DNA of 64,000 nucleotides from the NCBI GenBank assembly GCA_016185395.1, contig JACPNR010000002.1:57961-121960 (forward strand). The letters run 5' to 3'. The notes under the pieces were generated by a model that saw only the letters and a list, made by a program, of their open reading frames with translations, made no database searches and was not told the origin of the DNA. Source of the DNA: Candidatus Korobacter versatilis (GTDB lineage Bacteria > Acidobacteriota > Terriglobia > Terriglobales > Acidobacteriaceae). The number at the start of each line of letters is the position of its first letter. Position 1 is the first letter of the stretch. Position numbers and translations under genes: made by a program. Shown piece by piece: positions 8,343-17,076 of the stretch.

Positions 8343-9056
8343 TCATGATTTCGCGGCCTTCCCTGCCGTTGGGATCGCCGCCGGAAACGCTTCGCCGTCG
8401 GCCCAGACGGCGCCGTCCGCGAAGAACTCCTTCTTCCAGATCGGGACCGTCTGCTTCAGCGTGTCAATGAGCCAGCGGCACGCCTCGAATGCGGCGGCGC
8501 GATGCGCGGAGTACACCGCGATGAGCACGCTCGACTCGCCGATCTCCAACCTTCCCAGCCGGTGGACTAAAGCGACGTTGCGGATGGCAAACTTCTGCCG
8601 CGCCTCCACCGCCAGCTGCTGCATCTGCTTCAACGCCATCGGCTCGTAGGCTTCGTACTCCAGATATTTCGTCTCCCGGCCGCGCGAGTGGTTGCGCACG
8701 ATGCCGTCGAAAATGACGATGGCGCCGTCCTCCGCCCGCTCCAGCTTAGGCACAATGTCGTGTGGGACGATGCGCTCCCGTTGCACCCGCACGAACGCTT
8801 CGGCGTCCGGCGCGCCGCCGGAGACCGGCGGCAGCAGCGCGATCTCATCACCTTCCTTTAACCCGCTCTCCACCGGCGCGAACTCCTGGTTGATAGCCGT
8901 CGCCGTCGTTGGCAGGTGATCACCGAGCTTTGGCCACTTCTTCTCGCATTCGAAGAGCGCGTCGGCAAGCCGCGCGCCGTCGCCTAGCGTGAGCCGCTGC
9001 TCGCCGCCGCCCGCGATCTCCTTCAACATCCCGAAAAACAGGACGCGCACCTGCAT
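8343..9056 (-). CDS. Molybdopterin synthase, MoaD-MoaE fusion
   Basis: 237 residues, ATG at 9056. Residues 1-81 are a MoaD-like ubiquitin fold ending LLPPVSGG (Gly80-Gly81), the glycine pair that must carry the sulfur as thiocarboxylate. Residues ~85-225 are MoaE, with GAIVIFDGIVRNHSRGR and VYSAHRAAAFEACRW. MoaD and MoaE together put two sulfurs into precursor Z to make molybdopterin. In a fusion the Gly-Gly is internal, so cleavage after Gly81 would be needed for activity, as is known for mycobacterial MoaX. No other moa gene is nearby. Confidence 0.88.
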   Translation of the reverse strand: MQVRVLFFGMLKEIAGGGEQRLTLGDGARLADALFECEKKWPKLGDHLPTTATAINQEFAPVESGLKEGDEIALLPPVSGGAPDAEAFVRVQRERIVPHDIVPKLERAEDGAIVIFDGIVRNHSRGRETKYLEYEAYEPMALKQMQQLAVEARQKFAIRNVALVHRLGRLEIGESSVLIAVYSAHRAAAFEACRWLIDTLKQTVPIWKKEFFADGAVWADGEAFPAAIPTAGKAAKS

Positions 9057-9120
9057 GGAAAGAGGATACCGGACTTGCCGCCCGGCGCCGGTCTTCGCGC
9101 CAACTTATCCGCCCGCCAAA

Positions 9121-9149
9121 TTAACAAGTCCCGTCATTTGTTCTATAGT
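9121..9149 (+). promoter_or_regulatory. Sigma70-type promoter for tig-clpP-clpX
   Basis: TTAACA at 9121-9126 and TATAGT at 9144-9149 are separated by 17 bases, in an A+T-rich pocket 46 bases before the tig start. It is one of the clearest promoters in the window. Confidence 0.65.
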
Positions 9150-9194
9150 CATAAGGTTCCGTTGTGCCCTTAACGCCCTCCTGAGGAAGTCCGC

Positions 9195-10517
9195 TTGAGT
9201 TCACCCGAGACCAACACGCCCGCAGCCGCGAACGCCTGCCAGCGCGAGCTCTCCATCTCCGTCCCCGCCGACGAAGTCCGCCGCGAGACCGAGACCGTCA
9301 TCCAGAAATACTCCAAGCTGGCCCGCATCCCCGGCTTCCGCAAGGGCAAGGTCCCGGCCGGCGTGGTGCGCAACCGCTTCGCCGAAGAGATCAAGAGCGA
9401 AGTCGTCGAGGCGCTCATCCCGCGCGCCTTCCGCGCCGAGGTGGAGAAGCAGAAACTCCAGCCCGTCTCCCAGCCGCGCGTCACCGACCTGAAGATGGAA
9501 GAGGGCCAGCCGCTGCATTTCAAGGCAGCATTTGAGGTGCTTCCCGACATCGAAGTTTCGGACTACCAGGAACTCCGCCCCGAGAAGCCGGACACCAAGG
9601 TCACCGAAGAAGAAGTGGACGCCGCCCTGAACCAGCTCCGCGAACAAGCCTCCACCTACCAGACGCTCGACGACCGCAAGGTCGCCAAGGGTGACTTCGC
9701 CGAGATCAGCTTCAGCGGCACGCCCAAGGAAAAGACTGAGGCCGAGCAAGCTGCCGCGTCCAGCCCCGAAGCCCCGTCACCAGAAGCGAAGCTGGATGAG
9801 GTCCTGGTCGAGGTCGGTGGCGAGAACACGGTGAAGGAATTCACCGAGCACCTCACCGGCGCGAAGGCCGGGGACGAGCGCAAGTTCGACGTGAAGTATG
9901 CTGACGATTTCGGCGACCAGCGTCTTGCCGGCAAGTCCATCAGCTACCACGTGAAAGTGAAGTCGGTGAAGCAGAAGCAGACGCCCGAGCTCAACGACGA
10001 TTTTGCCAAGGAAGTCGGCAGCTTCGATTCCGTGGACGCGCTCCGCAAGCAGGTCCGTGAGAACATGGAGCACGAGAAGCAGCACCAGGCCGAGCACCAC
10101 GTGAAGGAAAAGCTCATCGAGGACCTGGTCGCGAAGAACGACTTCCCCGTTCCCGAGTCCATGGTCGAGCGCGCCGTGGACGCGCGCCTCGAACGCGGCC
10201 TGCGCGCCCTCGCCGCGCAGGGCATGCGCACCGAAGACATGCGCAAGCTCGATTTCAATCGCCTGCGCGCCGGCCAGCGTGAGGCCGCGCTGCGCGAGGT
10301 GAAGGCCTCGCTCATCCTCGACAAGATCGCCGATAAGGAAAAGATCGAGGTCTCCGACGACGACGTCGACAAAGAGATCACCATCATCGCTTCCCAGTCC
10401 CAGCAGCCCACGGAGACCATCCGCGCTCGTTTGACCAAGGAAGGTGCGCTGGATAGAATCCGTGACAAGATTCGCAACGAAAAAGCTCTCGCGTTTCTTT
10501 TGAACCGCTCCGCGTAA
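9195..10517 (+). CDS. tig: Trigger factor, ribosome-associated chaperone/prolyl isomerase
   Basis: 440 residues from TTG at 9195, chosen because a GAGGA ribosome site ends about 8 bases upstream. The N-terminal ribosome-binding domain contains the loop GFRKGKVP (GFRxGKxP signature), which docks on ribosomal protein L23. A FKBP-type isomerase domain (~155-260) includes KGDFAEISFSGTP and a long acidic insertion; the rest is the helical chaperone arm. It opens a tig-clpP-clpX operon, a classic arrangement linking folding with degradation. Confidence 0.95.
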   Translation: MSSPETNTPAAANACQRELSISVPADEVRRETETVIQKYSKLARIPGFRKGKVPAGVVRNRFAEEIKSEVVEALIPRAFRAEVEKQKLQPVSQPRVTDLKMEEGQPLHFKAAFEVLPDIEVSDYQELRPEKPDTKVTEEEVDAALNQLREQASTYQTLDDRKVAKGDFAEISFSGTPKEKTEAEQAAASSPEAPSPEAKLDEVLVEVGGENTVKEFTEHLTGAKAGDERKFDVKYADDFGDQRLAGKSISYHVKVKSVKQKQTPELNDDFAKEVGSFDSVDALRKQVRENMEHEKQHQAEHHVKEKLIEDLVAKNDFPVPESMVERAVDARLERGLRALAAQGMRTEDMRKLDFNRLRAGQREAALREVKASLILDKIADKEKIEVSDDDVDKEITIIASQSQQPTETIRARLTKEGALDRIRDKIRNEKALAFLLNRSA

Positions 10518-10593
10518 GTTTTACCGCGGAGTCTTTTACTCTCCCCCGGCCCGGTCCAACGTGGGAGAGGTGTAGATAGTTGAACGGGTGGGT

Positions 10594-10659
10594 GACTTGC
10601 GCGCGCCGGCCAGCGCGGGCAAGTCGCGAGGGCGTAGCGGGTTCCGCCGCGTAGCCCTC
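10594..10659 (+). promoter_or_regulatory. Two consecutive hairpins in the tig-clpP leader
   Basis: GACTTGC (10594-10600) pairs with GCAAGTC (10619-10625), with inner G+C pairing; GAGGGC (10628-10633) pairs with GCCCTC (10654-10659). They sit back to back and end 24 bases before the clpP start. They lack a T-run, so they may be RNA-processing or attenuating structures rather than a terminator. Confidence 0.4.
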
Positions 10660-10682
10660 GAAAACGAAGACAGGAGTCGCAA

Positions 10683-11270
10683 ATGGCACTGGTCCCCATG
10701 GTCATCGAGCAGACCAGCCGCGGCGAGCGCGCGTACGACATCTATTCCCGTCTGCTCCGCGACAACATCATCTTCCTCGGCACGCCGGTGGACGACATGA
10801 TCGCCAACCTCATCATCGCGCAGATGCTCTTCCTCGCCGCCGAGGACCCCGAAAAGGACGTCTCGCTCTACATCAATTCTCCCGGCGGCTCCATCACCGC
10901 CGGGATGGCCATCTACGACACCATGCAGTTCATCAAGAACGACGTGACCACCATCTGCATCGGACAGGCCGCCTCCATGGCCGCGCTGCTGCTCTGCGCC
11001 GGCGCGCCCAAGAAACGCTTCGCCCTGCCCAACTCGCGCATCCTCATCCACCAGCCCTCGATGGGCGGCCTCTCCGGCCAGGCCACCGACATCGACATCC
11101 ACGCCCGCGAGATCCTGCGCATGCGCGAGATAACAAATCAGCTTCTGGCCAAGCACACCGGCCAAAAATTAGATAAAGTAGAGAAAGACGTGGAGCGCGA
11201 TTTCATCATGAACGCGCAGCAATCGAAAGAGTACGGCATCGTCGACGACATCATCTCTTCCCCCAGATAG
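10683..11270 (+). CDS. clpP: ATP-dependent Clp protease proteolytic subunit
   Basis: 195 residues, ATG at 10683 with ACAGGAGTC just upstream. Catalytic triad visible: Ser98 in [10 protein letters not shown], His123 in LIHQP and Asp173 in ERDF. ClpP forms a double heptameric ring whose chamber degrades proteins fed in by ClpX. It lies between tig and clpX. The 165-base gap from tig holds two hairpins. Confidence 0.97.
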   Translation: MALVPMVIEQTSRGERAYDIYSRLLRDNIIFLGTPVDDMIANLIIAQMLFLAAEDPEKDVSLYINSPGGSITAGMAIYDTMQFIKNDVTTICIGQAASMAALLLCAGAPKKRFALPNSRILIHQPSMGGLSGQATDIDIHAREILRMREITNQLLAKHTGQKLDKVEKDVERDFIMNAQQSKEYGIVDDIISSPR

Positions 11271-11327
11271 AGATTCGCCGGCGCGAGAACGCGATCGGGG
11301 AACGGGTTGAGGCAGGAGGGGTTCACA

Positions 11328-12613
<1,286 letters not shown>

Positions 12614-12614
<1 letters not shown>

Positions 12615-12641
12615 TCGTCGGTCTTCAGTCTTCGGTCTTCA
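12614..12641. repeat. Heptad array GTCTTCR, four units
   Basis: Units GTCGTCG, GTCTTCA, GTCTTCG and GTCTTCA follow each other without spacing. The first base is the last base of the clpX stop codon. Confidence 0.75.
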
Positions 12642-12654
12642 GCCAATACACGTA

Positions 12655-12688
12655 GGTAGAGACGCCCTTCTGGGCGTCTCTTTTTCTT
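12655..12688 (+). terminator. Rho-independent terminator of the tig-clpP-clpX operon
   Basis: GAGACGCCC (12659-12667) and GGGCGTCTC (12672-12680) form a perfect 9-bp stem with a TTCT loop, followed by TTTTTCTT. The hairpin with its leading GGTA also belongs to a repeat family found inside larC and xerD in this window. Confidence 0.75.
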
Positions 12689-12710
12689 GCCGCTGAAAAC
12701 CAGAAATCCA

Positions 12711-12806
12711 CCACGGAGGCACGGAGACACAGAGGAATTTCTTTTCTTTTCTTGTTCTTGTTGTCTTTTCGTTCTCTTCCCTCTCCGTGCCTCCGTGTCT
12801 CCGTGG
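12711..12806. repeat. CACGGAGG-type octad hairpin
   Basis: Left arm 12711-12735 carries CACGGAGG, CACGGAGA and CACAGAGG; the right arm (12780-12806) is its near-perfect reverse complement with the same 8-base period. The ~44-base loop is a pyrimidine tract rich in TTTTC. It lies between the clpX terminator and the phosphoesterase gene. Confidence 0.8.
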
Positions 12807-12861
12807 TAGGTTGTGGTTTTTCCTTGCCTAGCCCACACCACGTCAGGTCTACTTTCCAGCA

Positions 12862-13839
12862 ATGTCCCGAAAACTCCTGGCCCTGGCCACGCTCGCGCTG
12901 GCCGTCATCTGTTCTGGACTGCTGTCCTGCGTGAACGACCCGCACCAGCTGCGTCCGCTGCAGGCGCTGCCTTCGACCGCAACGCTCGGCGCGGCCGCCG
13001 ACCCAGACCACTTCGTCTTCTACGTCTTTGGCGACAACCGCCCGGCGAAGAAAAGCGACCCGCCCACGGCGACCATCCAGCAGATCGCCGACGCCATCGG
13101 CACCGCCAAGCCCGCGCTCGCGCTCTCCTGCGGCGACCTTATCGCCGGCAAGGAGCCCGGCGAGCAGGCCAAGATCCAGGCCGAGTACCAGGCCATCCTC
13201 GACATCTTCCACCCCACCGGCGTGCCGCTCTACAACGCGCCCGGCAACCACGAGATGGACGACGCCAAAGACGTCCCCAACGCCGTCATGACCGGCTACT
13301 ACGAGCAGGTCCTCGGGCTGCCCTACGGGTCATTCGATTACGGCAACTCGCACTTCGTCTCGCTCAACACCGAGGAAGTCGCGTCGCTGCTGGTGGTGAA
13401 ATCGCCGCGCGCGCCCACCGACGACGGCACCGCCGACCTCGATCCCGGCTACGTCTCGCCCGACCAGCGCCAGTGGCTCGACGAAGACCTCGCGCTGCAC
13501 CAGAGCGCCGCGCACGTCTTCATCTTCATGCACCACTCCATCCACCCGTTCAAAGCGAAGAACGCGCTGGATAAGGCGAGTGCGGACGCGATCACGGCCA
13601 TCCTGGCAAAGTATCCGAACGTGACCGCGGTCTTCTCCGCGCACGAGCACCTCTACTACAACGTCCAGTCGCACGACGACCTCACCGACCCCATGGCCGG
13701 CGCGACCAATGGCGGCCCGCGGTTCCTCGTCACCGGCGGCGCCGGCGCCCCGCTCCAGTCCAACGACCACGGCTTCTTCCACTACTTCATCGTGACGGTG
13801 AACGCCGGGGATATCAGCATCTCCATGGTCAAGTTGTGA
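12862..13839 (+). CDS. Lipoprotein metallophosphoesterase
   Basis: 325 residues, ATG at 12862. A lipoprotein signal ends in LLSC (Cys23). The calcineurin-like phosphoesterase motifs are present: [27 protein letters not shown] and FSAHEHLYY, giving the two-metal site. It should be an envelope-anchored phosphoesterase of unknown substrate. It follows an octad hairpin by 55 bases and its stop codon begins a heptad array. Confidence 0.8.
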   Translation: MSRKLLALATLALAVICSGLLSCVNDPHQLRPLQALPSTATLGAAADPDHFVFYVFGDNRPAKKSDPPTATIQQIADAIGTAKPALALSCGDLIAGKEPGEQAKIQAEYQAILDIFHPTGVPLYNAPGNHEMDDAKDVPNAVMTGYYEQVLGLPYGSFDYGNSHFVSLNTEEVASLLVVKSPRAPTDDGTADLDPGYVSPDQRQWLDEDLALHQSAAHVFIFMHHSIHPFKAKNALDKASADAITAILAKYPNVTAVFSAHEHLYYNVQSHDDLTDPMAGATNGGPRFLVTGGAGAPLQSNDHGFFHYFIVTVNAGDISISMVKL

Positions 13840-13862
13840 GCTGCGAGTTGTGATCTGCGAGT
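13835..13862. repeat. Heptad array TGYGAKY, four units
   Basis: TGTGAGC, TGCGAGT, TGTGATC, TGCGAGT in exact 7-base register. The stop codon TGA of the phosphoesterase lies inside the first unit. Confidence 0.7.
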
Positions 13863-13878
13863 GGCCGAAGAGCAACAC

Positions 13879-13907
13879 CCACCACGGAGACACGGAGGCA
13901 CAGAGAA
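13879..13907. repeat. Single arm of the CACGGAGR octad family
   Basis: CACGGAGA, CACGGAGG, CACAGAGAA follow CCAC in octad register, but there is no matching right arm; a different repeat starts within 12 bases. Confidence 0.65.
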
Positions 13908-13918
13908 CTCTCCGGTTT

Positions 13919-13980
13919 TGTCATTCCGAGCCCGCGAGCCGAGTCCGAAGGACGAGGGAGCGGAGCGAGGAATCTGCTTG
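13919..13980. repeat. GTCATTCCGAGC...GAGGAATCTGC dispersed repeat
   Basis: The segment starts TGTCATTCCGAGCCCGCGAG and ends GCGAGGAATCTGC. Sequences of this form (start TCATTCCGAG, end GAGGAATCTGC) are a widespread bacterial intergenic repeat. It lies at the 3' side of the small Cys-rich gene. Confidence 0.6.
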
Positions 13981-13996
13981 TCGGATTTTCAAAGAG

Positions 13997-14389
13997 CTAG
14001 CCGTGAATCAATTGCTGGGCGGCGTAGATGAGCTGGCCGGCGGCTTTGGTGTCGAGGCGTCCTGCGGCGAGGTTCATCATGGCCCAGGCGAGCATCCTTT
14101 GGGGATCGCGGAAGTTCGGAAGGGCGGTTTCCGGTTTCCTGTTTCCAGTTTTCCGAGGGCGGCGCTTGGGGTCGTGGTAGTAGCAGGCGGCCTTGCCGCG
14201 GAGGGCGGGTGAGCCGCAGCGGGAGCCGTCTGCTTTCAGGCCGCTGCACGTCCTTATGAACGGCGGCGGAATGACCGGGATTACCCCCCTCCCCTCCCCC
14301 TGGGCCGGTCTTTTGTTTTGTGATGGTTGCGCAGCTCGCGCCGCTAAGTCCTTTGGAAATCCTGGTTCAGGGGCAAAGTCTTCAGGCAT
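13997..14389 (-). CDS. Small zinc-knuckle-like protein, function unknown
   Basis: 130 residues, ATG at 14389. Residues ~47-72 carry CSGLKADGSRC followed by GSPALRGKAACYYHDP, a C-x9-C-x10-C-x2-H pattern like the 'C-GxxC-PA-GxxxC-xH' knuckle seen in many small bacterial and phage proteins. The C-terminal ~45 residues are helical (QRMLAWAMMNLAAGRLDTKA). Between the two, residues KTGNRKPETALP are encoded by a GGTTTCC-type heptad array (14125-14152), so part of the linker is repeat DNA. No ribosome site is clear. Function not known. Confidence 0.55.
   Translation of the reverse strand: MPEDFAPEPGFPKDLAARAAQPSQNKRPAQGEGRGVIPVIPPPFIRTCSGLKADGSRCGSPALRGKAACYYHDPKRRPRKTGNRKPETALPNFRDPQRMLAWAMMNLAAGRLDTKAAGQLIYAAQQLIHG
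14125..14152. repeat. Heptad array GGTTTCC-type inside a coding region
   Basis: CGGTTTC, CGGTTTC, CTGTTTC, CAGTTTT in 7-base register. It lies within the small zinc-knuckle gene and is translated. The same unit recurs at 28593 and 29122. Confidence 0.65.
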
Positions 14390-14615
14390 AAGCAGTTATT
14401 TACTTTGTGATATATTTAGATGCGACAGTATCTCATATACTTGCGCCGTGTCAAGAAGAATATTCGTTATTTATTCGCCTAGTATTCCACAGAGTTCCTT
14501 GGCATTTGTCTGAGCCAGTAGAGGAGAAGTCGAGGTACACTGCAACTACTGGGATTTGCAACAAGTCTGGTGATTGTGGCATCTCTTAGACAAGCCATCG
14601 AGAGAGGAGGAGAGC
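14390..14615. other. A+T-rich divergent intergenic region at the edge of the island
   Basis: Base composition falls sharply here (for example TTATTTACTTTGTGATATAT near 14397). It separates the divergent zinc-knuckle gene and the toxin-antitoxin pair and must hold the latter's promoter, but I cannot pick convincing -35/-10 boxes. A 60-codon frame at 14407-14589 has no recognisable features and was not called. Confidence 0.5.
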
Positions 14616-14783
14616 ATGACGCGTCGTGCAAAGAAGCAGCTGACAGATCTTAATCGCACGAGAGAGCGCTTCTCCTCCGAGGTCGAGAAGCGGCTGACCA
14701 AGCATGGCAGCAAGCTGAATGAGGGCCTGGTCGAGTCGGCGGCGAAATACTACCCTGCCCTGAAGAAGCTCGCGAAGGCCTAA
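14616..14783 (+). CDS. Small basic protein, putative antitoxin partner of the Doc-like toxin
   Basis: 55 residues from ATG at 14616, directly behind an excellent ribosome site (GAGAGGAGGAG). Sequence starts MTRRAKKQLTDLNRTRERF and ends YYPALKKLAKA; it is strongly basic and predicted helical. It ends two bases before the frame of the Fic/Doc protein opens its family-like region, an arrangement typical of antitoxin-toxin pairs. It does not resemble Phd clearly, so calling it an antitoxin rests on position and size alone. Confidence 0.55.
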   Translation: MTRRAKKQLTDLNRTRERFSSEVEKRLTKHGSKLNEGLVESAAKYYPALKKLAKA

Positions 14784-14841
14784 GCTGGCGTTCCCGCTCA
14801 CAGCTGCATACATCGAAGCGCTGCACGATGACGGGATCGCT

Positions 14842-15291
14842 ATGTTCTTCCCCGGCATCGAGCCGGTCGGACGACGGGACGTCCGCGACCGCAACCTGCT
14901 CGAGTCTGCCCCGAAACAACCCTTTCAGGCAGCCTTTGGCGTCGAGTTCTATCCGACGATCCACGATAAGGCCGCCTGTCTTTTCTTTTCGATCTGTACG
15001 GGCCACATCTTCGCCAACGGCAACAAGCGAACCGCCGTACTGGCGCTTGATCAGTTCCTGCTGGCGAACGAGATCTACCTCACACTGTCAAACGATCAGA
15101 TACGAGAGTTGGCCGAGGATACGGCTCGGTACAACATTCGGCGTGAGGACCAGCGAGCAGTGCGCGCCCGGATTTCCCAGTTAATACGGGAGAACAGCAT
15201 TCCATTCCGCACTGCTTTCCGAAGCAATCCGAAGCTGAATCGCAGGCTACATCGAGTGAAGCGGGCGGTCCGAGTGGCGAACCAGCCTTAG
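14842..15291 (+). CDS. Doc-like Fic-domain toxin
   Basis: 149 residues from the first ATG. The Fic/Doc core motif HIFANGNKRTA is intact, with RNLLESAP and YPTIHDKAACLFF ahead of it as in death-on-curing proteins. Doc phosphorylates EF-Tu with ATP; other Fic proteins AMPylate targets. The frame is open upstream to 14764 and those codons (YIEALHDDGIA) match the N-terminal helix of Doc proteins, yet contain no ATG, GTG or TTG; the real start may be CTG at 14785, one base after the partner's stop. Lower G+C than the flanks suggests transfer. Confidence 0.78.
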   Translation: MFFPGIEPVGRRDVRDRNLLESAPKQPFQAAFGVEFYPTIHDKAACLFFSICTGHIFANGNKRTAVLALDQFLLANEIYLTLSNDQIRELAEDTARYNIRREDQRAVRARISQLIRENSIPFRTAFRSNPKLNRRLHRVKRAVRVANQP

Positions 15292-15345
15292 ACCTTAACC
15301 TGAGCTTGACAGCACATGCGGAAAGTCTAGAGTCTTGGCGACTCG

Positions 15346-16278
15346 ATGCGCTTCTTTGTCGCCATCACGGACTACGACTGGTTTCAATGCCTCTCTGCCC
15401 TGCAGCCGGATGAGGTGAACTTCTGGCAGCCGTCGGGAAGCAACTCGTTCAAGGCCCTGCAACCGGGAGAGCCCCTTCTCTTCAAACTCCACTCCCCTAG
15501 AAATTTCATTGTTGGTGGGGGCTTCTTCAGCAGTTTTAGCGCTCTACCAATCAGCCTTGCATGGAATGCGTTTGAGACGAAGAACGGCGCGCAAAGTTTC
15601 GAAGAGATGCGGCAGCGAGTTTGGAAGTACCGCGACACAGACGAACAAATGGGCGGCGAGGAAGTGGTCGGCTGCATCATGTTGCAGCAACCGTTCTTCC
15701 TAAAGGAACCAGACTGGATCCCCGTCTCTGATTGGCCGCGACAAATCGTCCGGGGCAAGGGTTACGACACAGACGAAGCGCGAGGTGCGGAAATCTGGCA
15801 AGAGGTACAGCATCGGTTGGCAAATCCGATTCCGATTCCGATTCCGATTCCGGATGAGTCGGTTCTCGTTGAGACCCAGCGTTACGGTCAACCGCAGATC
15901 TTTTTGCCTCGTTTAGGACAGGGTGCGTTTCGCGTCCTTGTCACCGATAGTTATTTGCGGAAATGTGCGCTATCGTCCTCGCACATTCTTCATATCTTGG
16001 AGGCTGCGCACATCAAGCCTTTCTCGCAGGGCGGCACGCATTCGCCAACTAACGGCTTGCTGCTTAGACAGGACATCCACACTCTTTTTGATCGCGGGTA
16101 CATCACAGTGACGCCCGAGTTGAGGGTCGAAGTGAGCAGGCGAATTCGGGAAGAATTCAACAACGGCGAGGACTACTACAAGATGCAAGGCCGGCCAATC
16201 AACCTGCCAGAACTCCGTCAGTTACAACCTTCCCTCGAGGCCCTCACTTGGCACAATGAGAGGGTCTTCCGGACTTAA
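15346..16278 (+). CDS. HNH endonuclease, probable restriction enzyme
   Basis: 310 residues, ATG at 15346. The C-terminal HNH nuclease reads LEAAHIKPFSQGG, then NGLLLRQDIHTLFDRG, with His, Asn and His in place. The N-terminal ~150 residues (FVAITDYDWFQCL, FKALQPGEPLLFKLH) look like an EVE/PUA-like substrate-binding module of the sort that reads modified bases in McrA-like enzymes; this is inference. The linker NPIPIPIPIPDE is encoded by five hexamers (15823-15852), a slippage-prone site. No methylase is adjacent. It lies in the low-G+C island and is likely horizontally acquired. Confidence 0.75.
   Translation: MRFFVAITDYDWFQCLSALQPDEVNFWQPSGSNSFKALQPGEPLLFKLHSPRNFIVGGGFFSSFSALPISLAWNAFETKNGAQSFEEMRQRVWKYRDTDEQMGGEEVVGCIMLQQPFFLKEPDWIPVSDWPRQIVRGKGYDTDEARGAEIWQEVQHRLANPIPIPIPIPDESVLVETQRYGQPQIFLPRLGQGAFRVLVTDSYLRKCALSSSHILHILEAAHIKPFSQGGTHSPTNGLLLRQDIHTLFDRGYITVTPELRVEVSRRIREEFNNGEDYYKMQGRPINLPELRQLQPSLEALTWHNERVFRT
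15823..15852 (+). repeat. Hexanucleotide tandem repeat ATTCCG x5 in the HNH gene
   Basis: AATCCG followed by four exact ATTCCG units encodes the Pro-Ile linker. Gain or loss of a unit would keep frame and change linker length by two residues. Confidence 0.85.
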
Positions 16279-16302
16279 AAACATCGGTCCGTGAGCAAAA
16301 GG

Positions 16303-16950
16303 CTACGATGCGCCCTCTGCCTTACCTATTAGGTCGCTGATTTTCTTCGCAGCCTGAAGTTTCTTCAGGGGTGTGTAGCGTGTGCTTTGTATTGAGCCGG
16401 TTGGTGCATCGCCAACCTGCATCGGGAGGAGCTTCGCCGGTTCGGAGAAAACAAGTTTGTACTTGCCAGAATCTCCCTACGGCTCGATGTGATGCACGGG
16501 AGCGAAATGGGTAATGGCCGAAACGGGGGCTGTCCGATACACAGCGATGTACTTGATCTTGTCCAGCTTCTCCGCCGCGATGCGAATCTCATACCAACAA
16601 TTCTGACCTTGGAATCCCTTTTCGAACCCCTCTTCATGGGCTGGGACGATGACCGTATCGATTTCATCCTCGGCCGGCGATTTTGGACTCTGCGGAATCT
16701 TGGCTGGCTTTATCGTCTCGCTCGAGGTCTCAAATGCGAAGACCCCGACGAGGGGTAGTATCCGCAATACCTCGTCTAGAAACGCCTCGGTCTCGGCACG
16801 ATCTGCCTCGCTCAGTGCTGGCGCCTTCGGTACCTGGGCGTTTCGGGCGCTGTGCTGGTCCGACCCATGACCCCTAGAATAGCCGAATCCTCTGGCAAGC
16901 CGAAATCCACAGCGAGCGCGCCTGTGGGGTGTCAAGAGCATTAATTTCAT
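16303..16950 (-). pseudogene. Conserved hypothetical gene interrupted by an in-frame amber codon
   Basis: The minus frame from ATG 16950 reads 157 codons to TAG at 16477-16479, then stays open a further 57 codons to TAG at 16303-16305. The protein before the stop (DTVIVPAHEEGFEKGF, CWYEIRIAAEKLDKIKYIAV, AITHFAPVHHIEP) is continued smoothly by GDSGKYKLVFSEPAKLLPMQ and STRYTPLKKLQAAKKI. Related proteins I recall have an aromatic residue between IEP and the D/G-S-GKY segment, so a Tyr or Trp codon changed to TAG is likely. Function unknown; it resembles a small domain found near restriction-type genes. Either a recent pseudogene or readthrough. Confidence 0.6.
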
Positions 16951-17001
16951 AGGGATTTCGCTTGGTTGCGGGCTGGGTGCAGACGTAGTAGGTTACGGAC
17001 A

Positions 17002-17056
17002 GTGGCTAGTGGCTAGTGACCAAGAGCAGTGGCTGGTGGCTAGTGGCTAGTGGCTA
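17002..17056. repeat. Heptad array GTGGCTA, seven units
   Basis: GTGGCTA x2, GTGACCA, a 6-base break (AGAGCA), GTGGCTG, then GTGGCTA x3, ending 20 bases before the lon start. The final unit supplies an apparent upstream GTG start codon in the lon frame, which is why that start is not trusted. Confidence 0.8.
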
Positions 17057-17076
17057 GGGAACCCGGGAGAAAATCA

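Noticed and set aside
12711..12806. Octad and heptad arrays as CRISPR repeats
   Set aside because: Units are 7-9 bases with no spacers of regular length, and no cas gene is near.
16477..16479. TAG in the conserved frame as pyrrolysine or recoding
   Set aside because: No pyrrolysine genes or downstream recoding structure are visible, and a Tyr-to-stop mutation is simpler. Readthrough is kept only as an alternative.
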